64,000 nucleotides of DNA from Nemopilema nomurai (Eukaryota; Cnidaria; Scyphozoa; Rhizostomeae; Rhizostomatidae). Shown here in pieces: positions 1 through 11,672 of this stretch (the first letter of the stretch is position 1; each line of letters opens with the position of its first letter). Location: positions 458,979 through 522,978 of the forward strand of contig ML133379.1 in NCBI GenBank assembly GCA_003864495.1, given 5' to 3'. The position numbers and the translations under genes were made by a program. Below the pieces are notes generated by a model, which made no database searches, was not told the origin of the DNA, and saw only the letters and a program-made list of their open reading frames with translations.

Positions 1-926
1 TTGATTGGATATATGATAGCAAAAAAAGCTCCCTTCACGGCTCTTGATGAAATTTACTAAACACTAGGAATCAGAATCAAGTCAAAACTATCTTTTTATT
101 GATAATACAGAATTTCAACTTTGTTTTACATCAATTCAACATCAACACATGGTAAACTGTCTTAACGTTGGTTATAAAATGATAGGAAAGTATCAAAATC
201 AAGTCATAGATTGATAGCTTTCAGGAAATTTTAGTTTTATGAAATCGTTTGTCCTCACAACAACCCAAAAATATGGTGAACTTTTAGAAAGTTGGTTCTA
301 GAATGATAGGAATGAGAACTTTATTCACATCTCTTAAAGAAAATCGAAAAGCTGTGGTGAGAAAGTGCTTCAAAGAGTGCCCTAAAATCCACTTTTGTTA
401 GATTGGATGGAAAACTTTCTAAGTCACCATTCTATTTGAATTCCACACACTTTATTGCTAACACAATGTCCAGAACTGCTGGTTTTGTGAAATGGTGTGT
501 TAAAAATTTAATTTTACCTACCAGAAATGAGGTTGAGACTGACACAGGTAATGGTAAATAGGTTGAGCCTTCATTTTAGAATATAATGCTTTCTTCACTT
601 CCCAATAAAAACTAATATCACAGTGTTCAAAGACAAGTCTCAAGTTGCTCTTTTCAAAACTTATTTTGCATGCATTACAGAACCACAGTATTAAAAAGCT
701 TCTCTAAATGTTACCAAGCCAACCCACCACATGTTTCAGTGTTTCTGGACGGAAACCTTCAGATCACAGTTAAGGTTAAGCTGAAACAATCAGTAACCAT
801 TTAAGCTATAGGTATGCTCATTTTAATGTTGGGTTGGTCTACGCAGAAAGCAAACAAGCCATTGAAAATTCGAGTGATCGATGCAGCCAACAAGGATTGT
901 CAAGACAAGATATCCAACTATTTGGT
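1..926. repeat. H3-H1 intergenic spacer, type B (partial)
   Basis: This is AT-rich noncoding spacer leading to the H1 stem-loop. It matches 51638-52564 almost base for base, so the window opens inside a copy of the same spacer that precedes unit 5. The first half carries degenerate pieces of the satellite described at 48520-51640. I see no gene in it. Confidence 0.7.
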
Positions 927-942
927 AGCTTTTAAAAAAGCT
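927..942 (-). terminator. histone 3' stem-loop of H1, unit 1
   Basis: Read on the minus strand it is AGCTTTTTTAAAAGCT: a six-pair stem (AGCTTT/AAAGCT) around a TTTA loop, followed by ACCAAA. It lies 55 bp past the H1 stop. It fits the SLBP-bound histone stem-loop pattern with the conserved G-C second pair and pyrimidine-rich 5' arm. The first pair is A-U, not G-C. Confidence 0.9.
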
Positions 943-997
943 GTTTTGCATGGACAGGATGGCGCACTAAGACGAACATGTCTGGAGAACTGAGCCC

Positions 998-1626
998 TCA
1001 GTTCTTCGACTTGCTGGCCTTGGATTTCTTTGCAGCAGGTGACTTTGCCGTCTTCTTAGCTGCAGCCTTTTTCGGTTTGCTCTTTCCAGCCACCGAAGCC
1101 TTCTTGCTTGCAGCCTTTGGTTTCTTGGCTACTTTAGCTTTGGGCTTCTTGGGGGACTTGCTAGCAACAGTTGCTTTCTTCGCTGTCGTTGCCTTCTTTT
1201 TCGCGGGACTCTTCTTCACTGAGCTGGTACTGGCCTTTTTAGCCTGCGTACTCTTCTTAGCCTGTGCTGCTGGCTTTTTCACAGCTTTCTTTGCTGCCAC
1301 CGGCTTCTTTTCTGCTGCTGCTTTCTTCGCGGCGACAGGTAGCTTGAACGACCCCGAAGCTCCCACCCCCTTCGTCTGCACGAGTGAGCCCGATGCGACA
1401 AGTTTCTTCAAGGAAACCTTCAGGTTTCTCTTCAAAGCGCTCTCATCACCAAGGCCTTTGTAATTAGCCTGCAAATACTTGGCAACTTTCTGCCTCGACG
1501 AGCCGTTTCTTTCCTTCAGGCTTCTGATTGCCTCCGCGATCATGTCCTTGTATGCAGGATGAGCAGCCGCTTCTTGGGTGCTGCTGCCTTTTTGGTTTTC
1601 TTAGGTGACGCCGCAGATGAATCCAT
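998..1626 (-). pseudogene. H1: linker histone H1, unit 1 (one frameshift)
   Basis: Linker histone that binds the nucleosome dyad and linker DNA. The expected product is 210 aa: a basic N-tail (MDSSAASPKKTKKAAAPKK), a winged-helix globular domain at about residues 23-96, and a Lys/Ala/Pro C-tail with SPAKK and SPKK repeats ending KSKN. Here one G is missing near 1568 in the N-tail compared with the copies at 18395 and 53266, so the ATG at 1626 goes out of frame. An uninterrupted frame of 181 aa starts at MIAEAIRS (1543), but that start would omit the beginning of globular helix 1. An in-frame loss of one Ala codon near 1110 is also visible, and two residues differ from the other copies (RNLKVS, ATVASK). 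Either a recent pseudogene or a single-base assembly error. Confidence 0.88.
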
Positions 1627-1815
1627 AACGATATCTTTTTTTGGAAATGAGCAAATAGTTCGATAATCTAACGTAAACTTCTTCGCAACTGCGACACAAA
1701 ACTGGATGCCCTCCTTCACTTTCGGTCAAAGATTCAAAATCATTTTGCATCTAGGCGCCAAAAGTCCACGTGATCGCTGACTGCTCAGGCCAAAATGGCC
1801 GTCGATGTTGTGCTT
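1627..1815 (-). promoter_or_regulatory. H1 promoter, unit 1
   Basis: Upstream of the H1 start, GGCGCC (1754-1759, in the context GGCGCCAAAA) and the E-box CACGTG (1767-1772) lie 13 bp apart, about 130-145 bp from the ATG. The GGCGCC core resembles an E2F/DP site. The same pair recurs at all five complete H1 copies. Confidence 0.55.
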
Positions 1816-3274
1816 CTTTGCCAACATTAATTGGCACAAAGTCATTGAATCAACGCAGACAGATTATTCAAAGTATCGAAATAAAACTCACTATGTATTA
1901 ATGTTTTCATTAATGTTACTTTTGAGTGGTACAGGGGATACCTTTGAATGAAATTCTGCACATCGTGTTGTGTTGTTGGGAAATGCCTATATTCCCCGGT
2001 CAACAAGATTAGTTCCCTCCCTCACCATACTTCGAAATTATGTTTGATGGCAGTTTTTGAGACCCCCAAACAGTGGCCTGCTGAACAAACTGCACAAACT
2101 TTTCGAAAATTTAGGGATCACGAAAAACCAAGTTGAAATTCGGATTGAGGAAGCACAAGTCTTGATGCCAGACATGATCTGTCATTACAAACTTCGAGTA
2201 GGCCAAATGAAGCTGATTCCGAAAAAGCTGACAGTATGCTGAGGAAATAGACCGTAATGCATAATTATTTTGAAATTTAGAAAGTAGCACTCATTTTGAG
2301 CAGTGGACATTGTCATTTTGATCTTATAACATTTCTTCACTGTAAAAAAGGGTATTAAGGTTTTCGTAAATATTTTTTAACAAGGCAAATTAACTGATTT
2401 TGATATGATGTACACGAGTTTGTATGTTAACATGTTGGCCTTGCAATTTTGGGTCAATGCCGATTTCTAGACTTGGCTATTTTATGGTGAAGATGGTAGG
2501 AATAGCATTGAAAAGGTCAATACATCGGGCTCACATGATGGTCCCTCCAGGAGTGTTTAAAAAGAATTTGCTCATGCAAAATGGGCTTTGTATCAAAAAC
2601 TTGGAAAAAGTTATTCTTGAAAATGCTAGCTAGAACATTTTCCTTGGCTGAATTTGGGCTTTCCATAAAATATGTTGGGGCTACCCTCCTGACTTTGTAG
2701 ATCATAAAACACTTCATCTCTGATCTTATTTTTGAAACTATTGATGTTTGATGGTAGATGTGCAGTTTCTAGTTTAGGTGGTAGACTGATCCAAATTTAT
2801 GGGCAACATATGAGAGGTGAATTTGCCCCATGTTTTTCTCTCGGAAAGGTTGATTCAGTTTGCTTTTAGATCTTAGAGTGATTCAGCTCTGGCCAACAAG
2901 TAAGAACATCACTGACATGTAGGGTGGGACTGAAGTTTGAAAAAAGTTAAAAACCTGTCATTCAGATTCAAGCAAAACCTGATGAAAACATTTATTTTGT
3001 GCTGCCTGTGTCGTTAATTATTTGTGGTCCAGAATGGAAACGGAGCACTTCTTGCCTTGTCAAACATGCGAGCACCAGTTCTCAAAAGCACGAGACTGTA
3101 GATATATCTTATCTTCGTTTCCCCTTTCGGTTTTAGTTGATAACAACAACACAGGGCGATGGCATTTTATCGTCTTTGTAGTGAAACAAGACAAAAGTGT
3201 GAAGGAAGAAAAATTTGAAGAGAGAGTACAATTCGTGTGCATTCAAGGTTGAGGAAAAAATTGGCGAAATTGGT
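1816..3274. other. H1-H2B intergenic spacer, unit 1
   Basis: About 1.45 kb of moderately AT-rich DNA, conserved at high identity in units 1, 2, 3 and 5. I find no RNA gene and no convincing protein gene. Short open frames at 1948-2242 survive in several units but change frame between copies by one-base indels. Confidence 0.6.
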
Positions 3275-3290
3275 AGCTTTTAAAAAAGCT
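3275..3290 (-). terminator. histone 3' stem-loop of H2B, unit 1
   Basis: Same 16-mer as at the H1 genes, on the minus strand, 60 bp beyond the H2B stop and followed by ACCAATTTCGCC. Confidence 0.9.
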
Positions 3291-3350
3291 GTTTTTGGTC
3301 GACCGTTTGTGAGCAGAATGAACCAAACTCTCCAGGGCAGGTCAGGTAGT

Positions 3351-3758
3351 TTACTTGCTGGACGTGTACTTGGTGACGGCCTTGGTGCCCTCGCTGACAG
3401 CATGCTTGGCAAGTTCACCGGGAAGGAGAAGTCGGACAGATGTCTGGATTTCCCTCGAAGTGATCGTCGCCTTCTTGTTGTAGTGGGCAAGTCGCGAGGC
3501 TTCTTGAGCGATCCTCTCGAAAATGTCGTTGACAAACGAGTTCATGATGCTCATGGCCTTGCTGGAAATTCCCGTGTCAGGGTGGACTTGTTTGAGCACC
3601 TTGTAGATGTAGATAGAGTAGCTTTCCTTGCGCTTCTTCGTCCTTTTCTTTTCTCCTGAGCCGGCCTTGCCACCCTTTTTACCAACTCCTGCTTTCTTCT
3701 CTCCCTTCTTGGCGACCTTTGGGGCCTGTTTTCCTCCTTTAGCTGGGGCGTCAGACAT
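3351..3758 (-). CDS. H2B: histone H2B, unit 1
   Basis: Core histone H2B, 135 aa, partner of H2A in the nucleosome. A Lys-rich N-tail (residues 1-42, [13 protein letters not shown]...KKRTKKRKE) is followed by the histone fold ([20 protein letters not shown], the [16 protein letters not shown] helix) and the C-terminal helix ending AVTKYTSSK, which contains the lysine that is monoubiquitinated in other animals. The frame is intact and identical in all five copies. In the other units it diverges from H2A; here the H2A partner is gone and the upstream sequence switches to satellite-type DNA just past the GGCGCC element at 3829. Confidence 0.98.
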   Translation of the reverse strand: MSDAPAKGGKQAPKVAKKGEKKAGVGKKGGKAGSGEKKRTKKRKESYSIYIYKVLKQVHPDTGISSKAMSIMNSFVNDIFERIAQEASRLAHYNKKATITSREIQTSVRLLLPGELAKHAVSEGTKAVTKYTSSK

Positions 3759-3838
3759 GTTTGCGACTTCTCTCTATAAAATTCGCTCAACTCTCGATTC
3801 GAGACAAGCAAGTTCGGTTTGATGGTTTGGCGCCAACT
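3759..3838 (-). promoter_or_regulatory. truncated H2B promoter, unit 1
   Basis: Only about 80 bp of the normal H2B/H2A divergent promoter remains. It keeps TTTGGCGCC (3826-3834) and an AT-rich TATA-like stretch near 3775-3783, but both CCAAT boxes on the H2A side are lost. The match to other units stops immediately after GGCGCCAA. Confidence 0.6.
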
Positions 3839-4612
3839 CAAGTACAACACTGCTTGTTTTATTGCACTGCAGTATTTTCACTTTTTTACCCCAAATAACA
3901 CCAACAGATAATGAAATTTTTGATTATTGATTCTGGAATGATAGCAAAAGAGGCTTTACATGCATGTTTAGATGAAGAATCTTAAAAGATTGTCCAAATA
4001 TAAAACTAGTTGTTTTATGGAATTGCAGTATTTTCATTTTATTTTACATCAAACGTAATATTTTTTCTATGGCTTGATGTCAGGGGGACTGAGTTGCTAA
4101 AATTTAGGCAAAGCTGCGGAGAGTTGTGTACTGCCTCTGTACTGGACTTTGTTCCACATGTGTCAAATGTATTGTGGAATTTGACCGGGGGGAGTTGGCA
4201 GTGACCAGGGGGAGTTGAATTATGATATCCCCTTAACCAGGGCGACTGAGTTGCTAAAATTTTAGGCAAAGCTGCGGAAAGTTGTGATCTGCCTCTGTGT
4301 ACTCCTACAGCAGACTTCCATTTTGTTTATCGCGTATTAACATAGGTACGATGTTTGTCAATAGCCCTTGGTTGCAAACCTTTCTATATGAGCACCTCTC
4401 AGAATAATTGCTGGATCCGCCCCTGAATCTACTGGCACAACGTACATCAAAGCAATATGCAGTACCAGATTCGGTATTTTCAATCGAATCAATGGGAAGA
4501 AGTATAAATTGATGAAATGTGTAGCTACTGAACATAAAGCAGAAATAATGACATCCTTTTTAAATCGTGTGAAGCTACGAGGCCCAAATCAGGCAACTTT
4601 GGCATTTTTGGT
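3839..4612. other. H2B-H4 junction with hAT-type end, H2A missing
   Basis: From 3839 to about 4075 this is satellite spacer of the H2A-H4 type. From about 4080 to 4425 it is a block found elsewhere only at 46142-46419, beside H4 of unit 4. The block contains an internal repeat (about 4085-4143 and 4242-4305, both GACTGAGTTGCTAAAAT-type) and ends in CTGGATCCGCCCCTG (4411-4425), the terminus of a hAT-like element, followed by AATCTACT. Confidence 0.6.
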
Positions 4613-4628
4613 AGCTTTTAAAAAAGCT
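4613..4628 (-). terminator. histone 3' stem-loop of H4, unit 1
   Basis: AGCTTTTTTAAAAGCT on the minus strand, 66 bp past the H4 stop, followed by ACCAAAAATGCC. Confidence 0.9.
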
Positions 4629-4694
4629 GTTTTTCTGCGTGCTTGCACTTGGACGAATCTTGAGTGCCGGACAGGAAGGACCAGCAACATGAAT

Positions 4695-6127
<1,433 letters not shown>

Positions 6128-6173
6128 GCAACTCACTCCATCACATCTTGACGGATGAGATTTCGTTTCAAAC

Positions 6174-6189
6174 GGTTTTTTTAAAAACC
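6174..6189 (+). terminator. histone 3' stem-loop of H3, unit 1
   Basis: GGTTTTTTTAAAAACC, 46 bp past the H3 stop: GGTTTT/AAAACC stem, TTTA loop, followed by ACCACGAACGCC. This is the second stem class in the array, used by the plus-strand genes H3 and H2A. Confidence 0.92.
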
Positions 6190-8058
6190 ACCACGAACGC
6201 CAGAAACGATGTTTCTCTATCCCGTTGCACACAGCGATATTGAAGATACCTGAAGAAAAATCACATCTACATTTATTTTAACAATTCCACATAAAAGTTC
6301 TCAAAATCAGATCCAAAATTGCCTTTCATGAAATGAACAAAGAGATACGGATTTTTTAACATCATGTGTTTAAAAGAAGCATCACTGCAATTGAAATTTA
6401 AATTAAAATAATTCCTGATTTTATAAAAAAGTTATTGGAATCCATTCGAAGTAGAACTTACACCAACTGGATCACTGTTTTTGAAACATCTTTAGTTCCA
6501 AATCCCACCATAGCATTAGTTCCCCAATCTGGCTAGCCTGTACTTACAAATCATATGCAATAGCCAATGTTCTTTTGAGATTCTGAGCTTAGAATTGGTA
6601 ACTGCGTCATTAATTACATTGGCGAAAGTTAAAACAGTGTTGAATGCATCTCTTCATGGTAAATCCTAAAACTCTTAAAGTAAGGAATCCTAAGAATAAC
6701 AACCTTTATACCCTGAAATTAATCAAGGTACTTTTACAATAAGAACTTATTTGAGCCAGAACTTCAAAAAATAGCTTCTTCACATATGCTTATATATTAA
6801 ATTGTTTGAAAATTGATTTGAGAATGATGGAATTGAAAACTCCCTTCACACTCTGCGGTGAAATTCACACATTTTGTGGTTCAAATCAAGTTAAAAGCTG
6901 TTTCTTTTTTAGCATTGAGTTCTTACTGCCCATAAATCTGGTAAATAAGTTGAAACTAATTTTGAATAATGAAAAACAAAACCCTGTTACAACTCTGTAT
7001 AAAACTCCATAACTCTGGTCTAAAGCAAGTCTAAACCTGCTTGTTTTTATGGCAGTACAGCATTAGAAATTTTTTTATCATAAGAACACCAAACTAAAGT
7101 GAATATTTTAAAAGCTGGTAATAGAAAAATGAAAAAAGAAACTTTTTTACAAATTTTTCATGGAATTTCAAAACTTTGATCAAGTTAAAATCAAAATTGT
7201 TTGTGTTTTGGGAATGTAGGTATCAAATTTGTTTTGCATTGAAACAGCAGCAAAAGTTGTAAATTATTTAAAAGCTTGTTCTGAAAAGAAAGAAAATATC
7301 ATAATAAAGTCAAACACTGCTTATTATATAGAAATTAAATAATTAAACTTTGATTTTCATCAGGCAACACCAAAATACAGTGAAATGATTACCTGTTGAT
7401 TCTAGAAATGAAGGATTAAGTGCCTCCTTTACTTTGTATTCTCTCCTAGCAACACCAAATCATAACAGAAACTTTGTACCTTTCTTGTTCAATCACAGTA
7501 GTAGGAGTTTCTTTTACAATTTTTTGTACAAATTTCAAAAACAGTGATACAAATCAAATCAAATCCATTCGCAGTGAGGGAATACTACCTGTAAAATTTG
7601 ATTAACATCAACACATCACCAAATGTTTTCAAAGTTTATCCCAAAAAGTAAGAGATCAAGACTTCTTTTGAAAACAAACTTTGAAATTTACACAACTGTG
7701 CCATATGGCAAGTGAAAAAGTACTTGTCAAGCCATTTCTTTACTTCTCAATGAAGATCAGAAAGTATGTACTGAAAGTCTCAAATTGCTTCTTTTTCAAT
7801 ACTTATTTTGCTTCTGTTACGTTCCTAAAGAATTAATAATTTTTTCCTAAACTCTACCCAGCCATCTCACGCCTTTCAACAAAGTATCTTAGATGGAAAC
7901 CTTTGAACCACTCTTGTATTGATACTATCCATATTAGATATAGGTATTCTCATTTTAATGTTCTCTTGGTCTATGCAGAAAGCAAACAAGCCATTCAAAA
8001 TTTGAGTGATCGATGCAGCCAACAAGGCTTGTCAAGACAAGATATCCAACTATTTGGT
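6190..8058. other. H3-H1 spacer, type A
   Basis: About 1.87 kb of AT-rich spacer with no gene that I can support. It is nearly identical to 15693-17577 and, apart from an inserted LTR element, to 60498-63567. Its right end is alignable to, but clearly diverged from, the type B spacer. Confidence 0.65.
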
Positions 8059-8074
8059 AGCTTTTAAAAAAGCT
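8059..8074 (-). terminator. histone 3' stem-loop of H1, unit 2
   Basis: Minus-strand AGCTTTTTTAAAAGCT, 55 bp past the H1 stop. Confidence 0.9.
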
Positions 8075-8129
8075 GTTTTGCATGGACAGGATGGCGCACT
8101 AAGACGAACATGTCTGGAGATCTGAGCCC

Positions 8130-8759
8130 TCAGTTCTTCGACTTGCTGGCCTTGGATTTCTTTGCAGCAGGTGACTTTGCCGTCTTCTTAGCTGCAGCCT
8201 TTTTCGGTTTGCTCTTTCCTGCCACCGAAGCCTTCTTGCTTGCAGCACCTTTGGTTTCTTGGCTACTTTAGCTTTGGGCTTCTTGGGGGACTTGCTAGCA
8301 CCAGTTGCTTTCTTCGTTGTCGTTGCCTTCTTTTTCGCGGGACTCTTTTCACTGAGCTGGTACTGGCCTTTTTAGCCTGCGTACTCTTCTTAGCCTGTGC
8401 TGCTGGCTTTTTCACAGCTTTCTTTGCTGCGACCGGCTTCTTTTCTGCTGCTGCTTTCTTCGCGGCGACAGGTAGCTTGAACGACCCCGAAGCTCCCACC
8501 CCCTTCGTCTGCACGAGTGAGCCCGATGCGACAAGTTTCTTCAAGGAAGCCTTCAGGTTTCTCTTCAAAGCGCTCTCATCACCAAGGCCTTTGTAATTAG
8601 CCTGCAAATACTTGGCAATTTCTGCCTCGACGAGCCGTTTCTTTCCTTCAGGCTTCTGATTGCCTCCGCGATCATGTCCTTGTATGCAGGATGAGCAGCC
8701 GGCTTCTTGGGTGCTGCTGCCTTTTTGGTTTTCTTAGGTGACGCCGCAGATGAATCCAT
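8130..8759 (-). pseudogene. H1: linker histone H1, unit 2 (three frameshifts)
   Basis: This copy has three separate one-base losses against its neighbours: near 8620 in the globular domain (after QKxAKY), near 8347 in the C-tail (VKK/SPAKK region) and near 8245 (the Ala run before SKKA). The total length (630 bp) is a multiple of three, but the frame is wrong over most of the protein. The N-terminal piece reads MDSSAAS...SSRQK and then leaves frame. It is the most damaged H1 in the array. Pseudogene or uncorrected assembly errors. Confidence 0.88.
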
Positions 8760-8945
8760 AACGAATCTTTTTAGGAAATGAGCAAATGGTTCGACAATCT
8801 AACGTAAACTTCTTCGCAACTGCGAAACAAAACTGGATGCCCTCCTTCACTTTCGGTCAACGATTCAAAATCATTTTGCAACTAGGCGCCAAAAGTACAC
8901 GTGACCGCTGACTGCTCAGGCCAACATGGCCGTCGATGTTGTGCT
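8760..8945 (-). promoter_or_regulatory. H1 promoter, unit 2
   Basis: GGCGCC at 8885-8890 and CACGTG at 8898-8903, in the same order and spacing as unit 1. Confidence 0.5.
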
Positions 8946-10411
8946 TCTTTGCCAACATTAATTGGCACAAAGTCATTGAATCAACGCAGACAGATTATTC
9001 AAAGTATCGAAATAAAACTCACTATGTATTAATGTCTTCATTTATATTACTTTTGAGTGGTACAGGGGATACCTTTGAATGAAATTCTGCACATCGTGTT
9101 GTGTTGTTGGGAAATGCCTATATTCCCCGTTCAACAAGATTAGTTCCCTCCCTCACCATACTTCGAAATTATGTTTGATGGCAGTTTTTGAGACCCCCAA
9201 ACAGTGGCCTGCTGAAAAACTGCACAAACTTTTCGAAAATTTAGGGATCACGAAAAACCAAGTTGAAATTCGGATTGAGGAAGCACAAGTCTTGATGCCA
9301 GACATGATCTGTCATTACAAACTTCGAGTAGGCCAAATGAAGCTGATTCCGAAAAAGCTGACAATATGCTGAGGAAATAGACCGTAATGCATAATTATTT
9401 TGAAATTTAGAAAGTAGCACTCATTTTGAGCAGTGGACATTGTCATTTTGATCTTATAACATTTCTTCACTGTAAAAAAGGGTATGAAGGTTTTCGTAAA
9501 TATTTTTAACAAGGCAAATTAACTGATTTTGATATGATGTACACGAGTTTGTATGTTAACATGTTGGCCTTGCAATTTTGGGTCAATGCCGATTTCTAGA
9601 CTTGGCTATTTTATGGTAAAGATGGCAGGAATAGCATTGAAAAGGTCAATACATCGGGCTCACATGATGGTCCCTCCAGGAGTGTTTAAAAAGAATTTGC
9701 TCATGCAAAATGGGCTTTGTATCAAAAACTTGGAAAAAGTTATTCTTGAAAATGCTAGCTAGAACATTTTCCTTGGCTGAATTTGGGCTTTCCATAAAAT
9801 ATGTTGGGGCTACCCTCCTGACTTTGTAGATCATAAAACACTTCATCTCTGATCTTATTTTTGAAACTATTGATGTTTGATGGTAGATGTGCAGTTTCTA
9901 GTTTAGGTGGTAGACTGATCCAAATTTATGGGCAACATATGAGAGGTGAATTTGCCCCATGTTTTTCTCTGGGAAAGGTAGACTCAGTTTGCTTTTAGAT
10001 CTGAGAGTGATTCAGCTCTGGCCAACAAGTAAGAACAAAATTCAATCACTGATATGTAGGGTGGGACTGAAGTATGAAAAAAGTTGAAAACCTGTTATTC
10101 AGATTCAAGCAAAACCTGATGAAAACATTTATTTTGTGCTGCCTGTGTCGTTAATTATTTGTGGTTCAGAATGGGAACGGAACACTTCTTGCCTTGTCAA
10201 ACATGCGAGCACCAGTTCTCAAAAGCACGAGACTGTAGATATATCTTATCTTCGTTTCCCCTTCGGTTTTAGTTGATCAGAACAACACAGGGCGATGGCA
10301 CTTTATCGTCTTTGTAGTGAAACAAGACAAAAATGTTAAGGAAAGAATTTGAAGAGAGTGGGAAACAATACGTGTGCATTCAAGGTTGAGGAAAAAATTG
10401 GCGAATTTGGT
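8946..10411. other. H1-H2B intergenic spacer, unit 2
   Basis: Close copy of the unit 1 spacer. A 97-codon frame at 9079-9372 arises here only because two bases present in other copies are missing near 9215. I see no gene. Confidence 0.55.
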
Positions 10412-10427
10412 AGCTTTTAAAAAAGCT
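10412..10427 (-). terminator. histone 3' stem-loop of H2B, unit 2
   Basis: Minus-strand AGCTTTTTTAAAAGCT, 60 bp past the stop of H2B. Confidence 0.9.
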
Positions 10428-10487
10428 GTTTTTTGTCGACCGTTTGAGAGCAGAATGAAGCAAACTCTCCGGGGCAGGTCAGGTAGT

Positions 10488-10895
10488 TTACTTGCTGGAC
10501 GTGTACTTGGTGACGGCCTTGGTGCCCTCGCTGACAGCATGCTTGGCAAGTTCACCGGGAAGGAGAAGTCGGACAGATGTCTGGATTTCCCTCGAAGTGA
10601 TCGTCGCCTTCTTGTTGTAGTGGGCAAGTCGCGAGGCTTCTTGAGCGATCCTCTCGAAAATGTCGTTGACAAACGAGTTCATGATGCTCATGGCCTTGCT
10701 GGAAATTCCCGTGTCAGGGTGGACTTGTTTGAGCACCTTGTAGATGTAGATAGAGTAGCTTTCCTTGCGCTTCTTCGTCCTTTTCTTTTCTCCTGAGCCG
10801 GCCTTGCCACCCTTTTTACCAACTCCTGCTTTCTTCTCTCCCTTCTTGGCGACCTTTGGGGCCTGTTTTCCTCCTTTAGCTGGGGCGTCAGACAT
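10488..10895 (-). CDS. H2B: histone H2B, unit 2
   Basis: Intact 135-aa H2B, identical in protein to the unit 1 copy. It diverges from the H2A reading frame that begins 334 bp away at 11230. Confidence 0.98.
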   Translation of the reverse strand: MSDAPAKGGKQAPKVAKKGEKKAGVGKKGGKAGSGEKKRTKKRKESYSIYIYKVLKQVHPDTGISSKAMSIMNSFVNDIFERIAQEASRLAHYNKKATITSREIQTSVRLLLPGELAKHAVSEGTKAVTKYTSSK

Positions 10896-11229
10896 GTTTG
10901 CGACTTTTCTCTTAAAAATTCACTCAACTCTCGATTCGAGACAAGCAAGTTCGGTTTGATGGTTTGGCGCCAAGGCACGCTTGCTTTATTGAGTCCAGCT
11001 GCCTTGCCATCGAGAATGAGCCCGAAGACCGCGTGACCGACCAGGGTCGCAGCCGATTGGCTGTCTTCGCCTGGTTCGTCGAAATGGCCGACTCGAGCAG
11101 GCGACGATTGGCGCGTTTCGAATGAATGCCGCTTTGAAATGTTGCTTTTGGCGGGTACTACTAGCAATCGTTCCCTTGCACTTTCGCAGTCAAGTCAACT
11201 CGATTAGAAAATCTATTATTATAGCAATC
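10896..11229. promoter_or_regulatory. H2B/H2A divergent promoter, unit 2
   Basis: 334 bp between the two start codons. On the H2B side is GGCGCC (10966-10971). Toward H2A are two inverted CCAAT boxes (ATTGG at 11056-11060 and 11107-11111, the second running into ATTGGCGCG) and TTTTGGCGGG (11146-11155), a very good E2F-like match. The core is unusually GC-rich for this window. Confidence 0.6.
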
Positions 11230-11612
11230 ATGTCTGGACGTGGAAAAGGTGAAAAGCCAAGGCTAAGGCGAGATCTAGGACATCCAGAGCTGGATTACAG
11301 TTTCCAGTCGGACGTATCCACCGATTGTTGAGGAAGGGCAACTATGCCGAGCGAGTTGGCTCTGGGGCTCCCGTCTATTTGGCAGCCGTACTCGAGTATC
11401 TGTCTGCTGAAATCTTGGAGTTGGCTGGCAATGCAGCAAGAGACAACAAGAAGTCAAGAATCATCCCTCGTCACTTGCAGCTCGCTATCAGGAACGACGA
11501 GGAGTTGAACAAGTTGCTGAGTGGAGTCACCATTGCACAGGGTGGTGTCTTGCCCAACATTCAGGCAGTGCTTCTTCCAAAGAAGACTGAGACGAAGGCC
11601 GCCAAATCATAA
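11230..11612 (+). pseudogene. H2A: histone H2A, unit 2 (one frameshift)
   Basis: The gene is 383 bp instead of 384. One G is missing near 11250 (GGTGAAAAG against GGTGGAAAAG in units 3-5), so the ATG frame is lost after MSGRGKG. The remainder from about residue 37 reads correctly as H2A to KTETKAAKS. As read it cannot make H2A; a single-base assembly error is a live alternative. Confidence 0.88.
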
Positions 11613-11656
11613 GTCACTTCGGTTGGCCATCTCTGGTTATCTTTGCATTGAAAAAC

Positions 11657-11672
11657 GGTTTTTTTAAAAACC
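11657..11672 (+). terminator. histone 3' stem-loop of H2A, unit 2
   Basis: GGTTTTTTTAAAAACC, 44 bp past the stop, followed by ACCAAAGATGC. Confidence 0.92.

Noticed and set aside
978..1463. Long plus-strand frames opposite H1 and H2B (Phe/Leu/Ala-rich)
   Set aside because: They are antisense shadows of the Lys/Ala-rich histone genes.
1948..2242. Short conserved frames in the H1-H2B spacer (MKFCTSCC..., MRPPNSG...)
   Set aside because: One- and two-base indels fuse or split the frames differently in each unit, and no domain is recognisable.
1630..3270. Possible 5S rRNA or snRNA gene in the spacer, as in some invertebrate histone arrays
   Set aside because: I looked for the conserved 5S internal promoter and Sm-type motifs by eye and saw nothing convincing.
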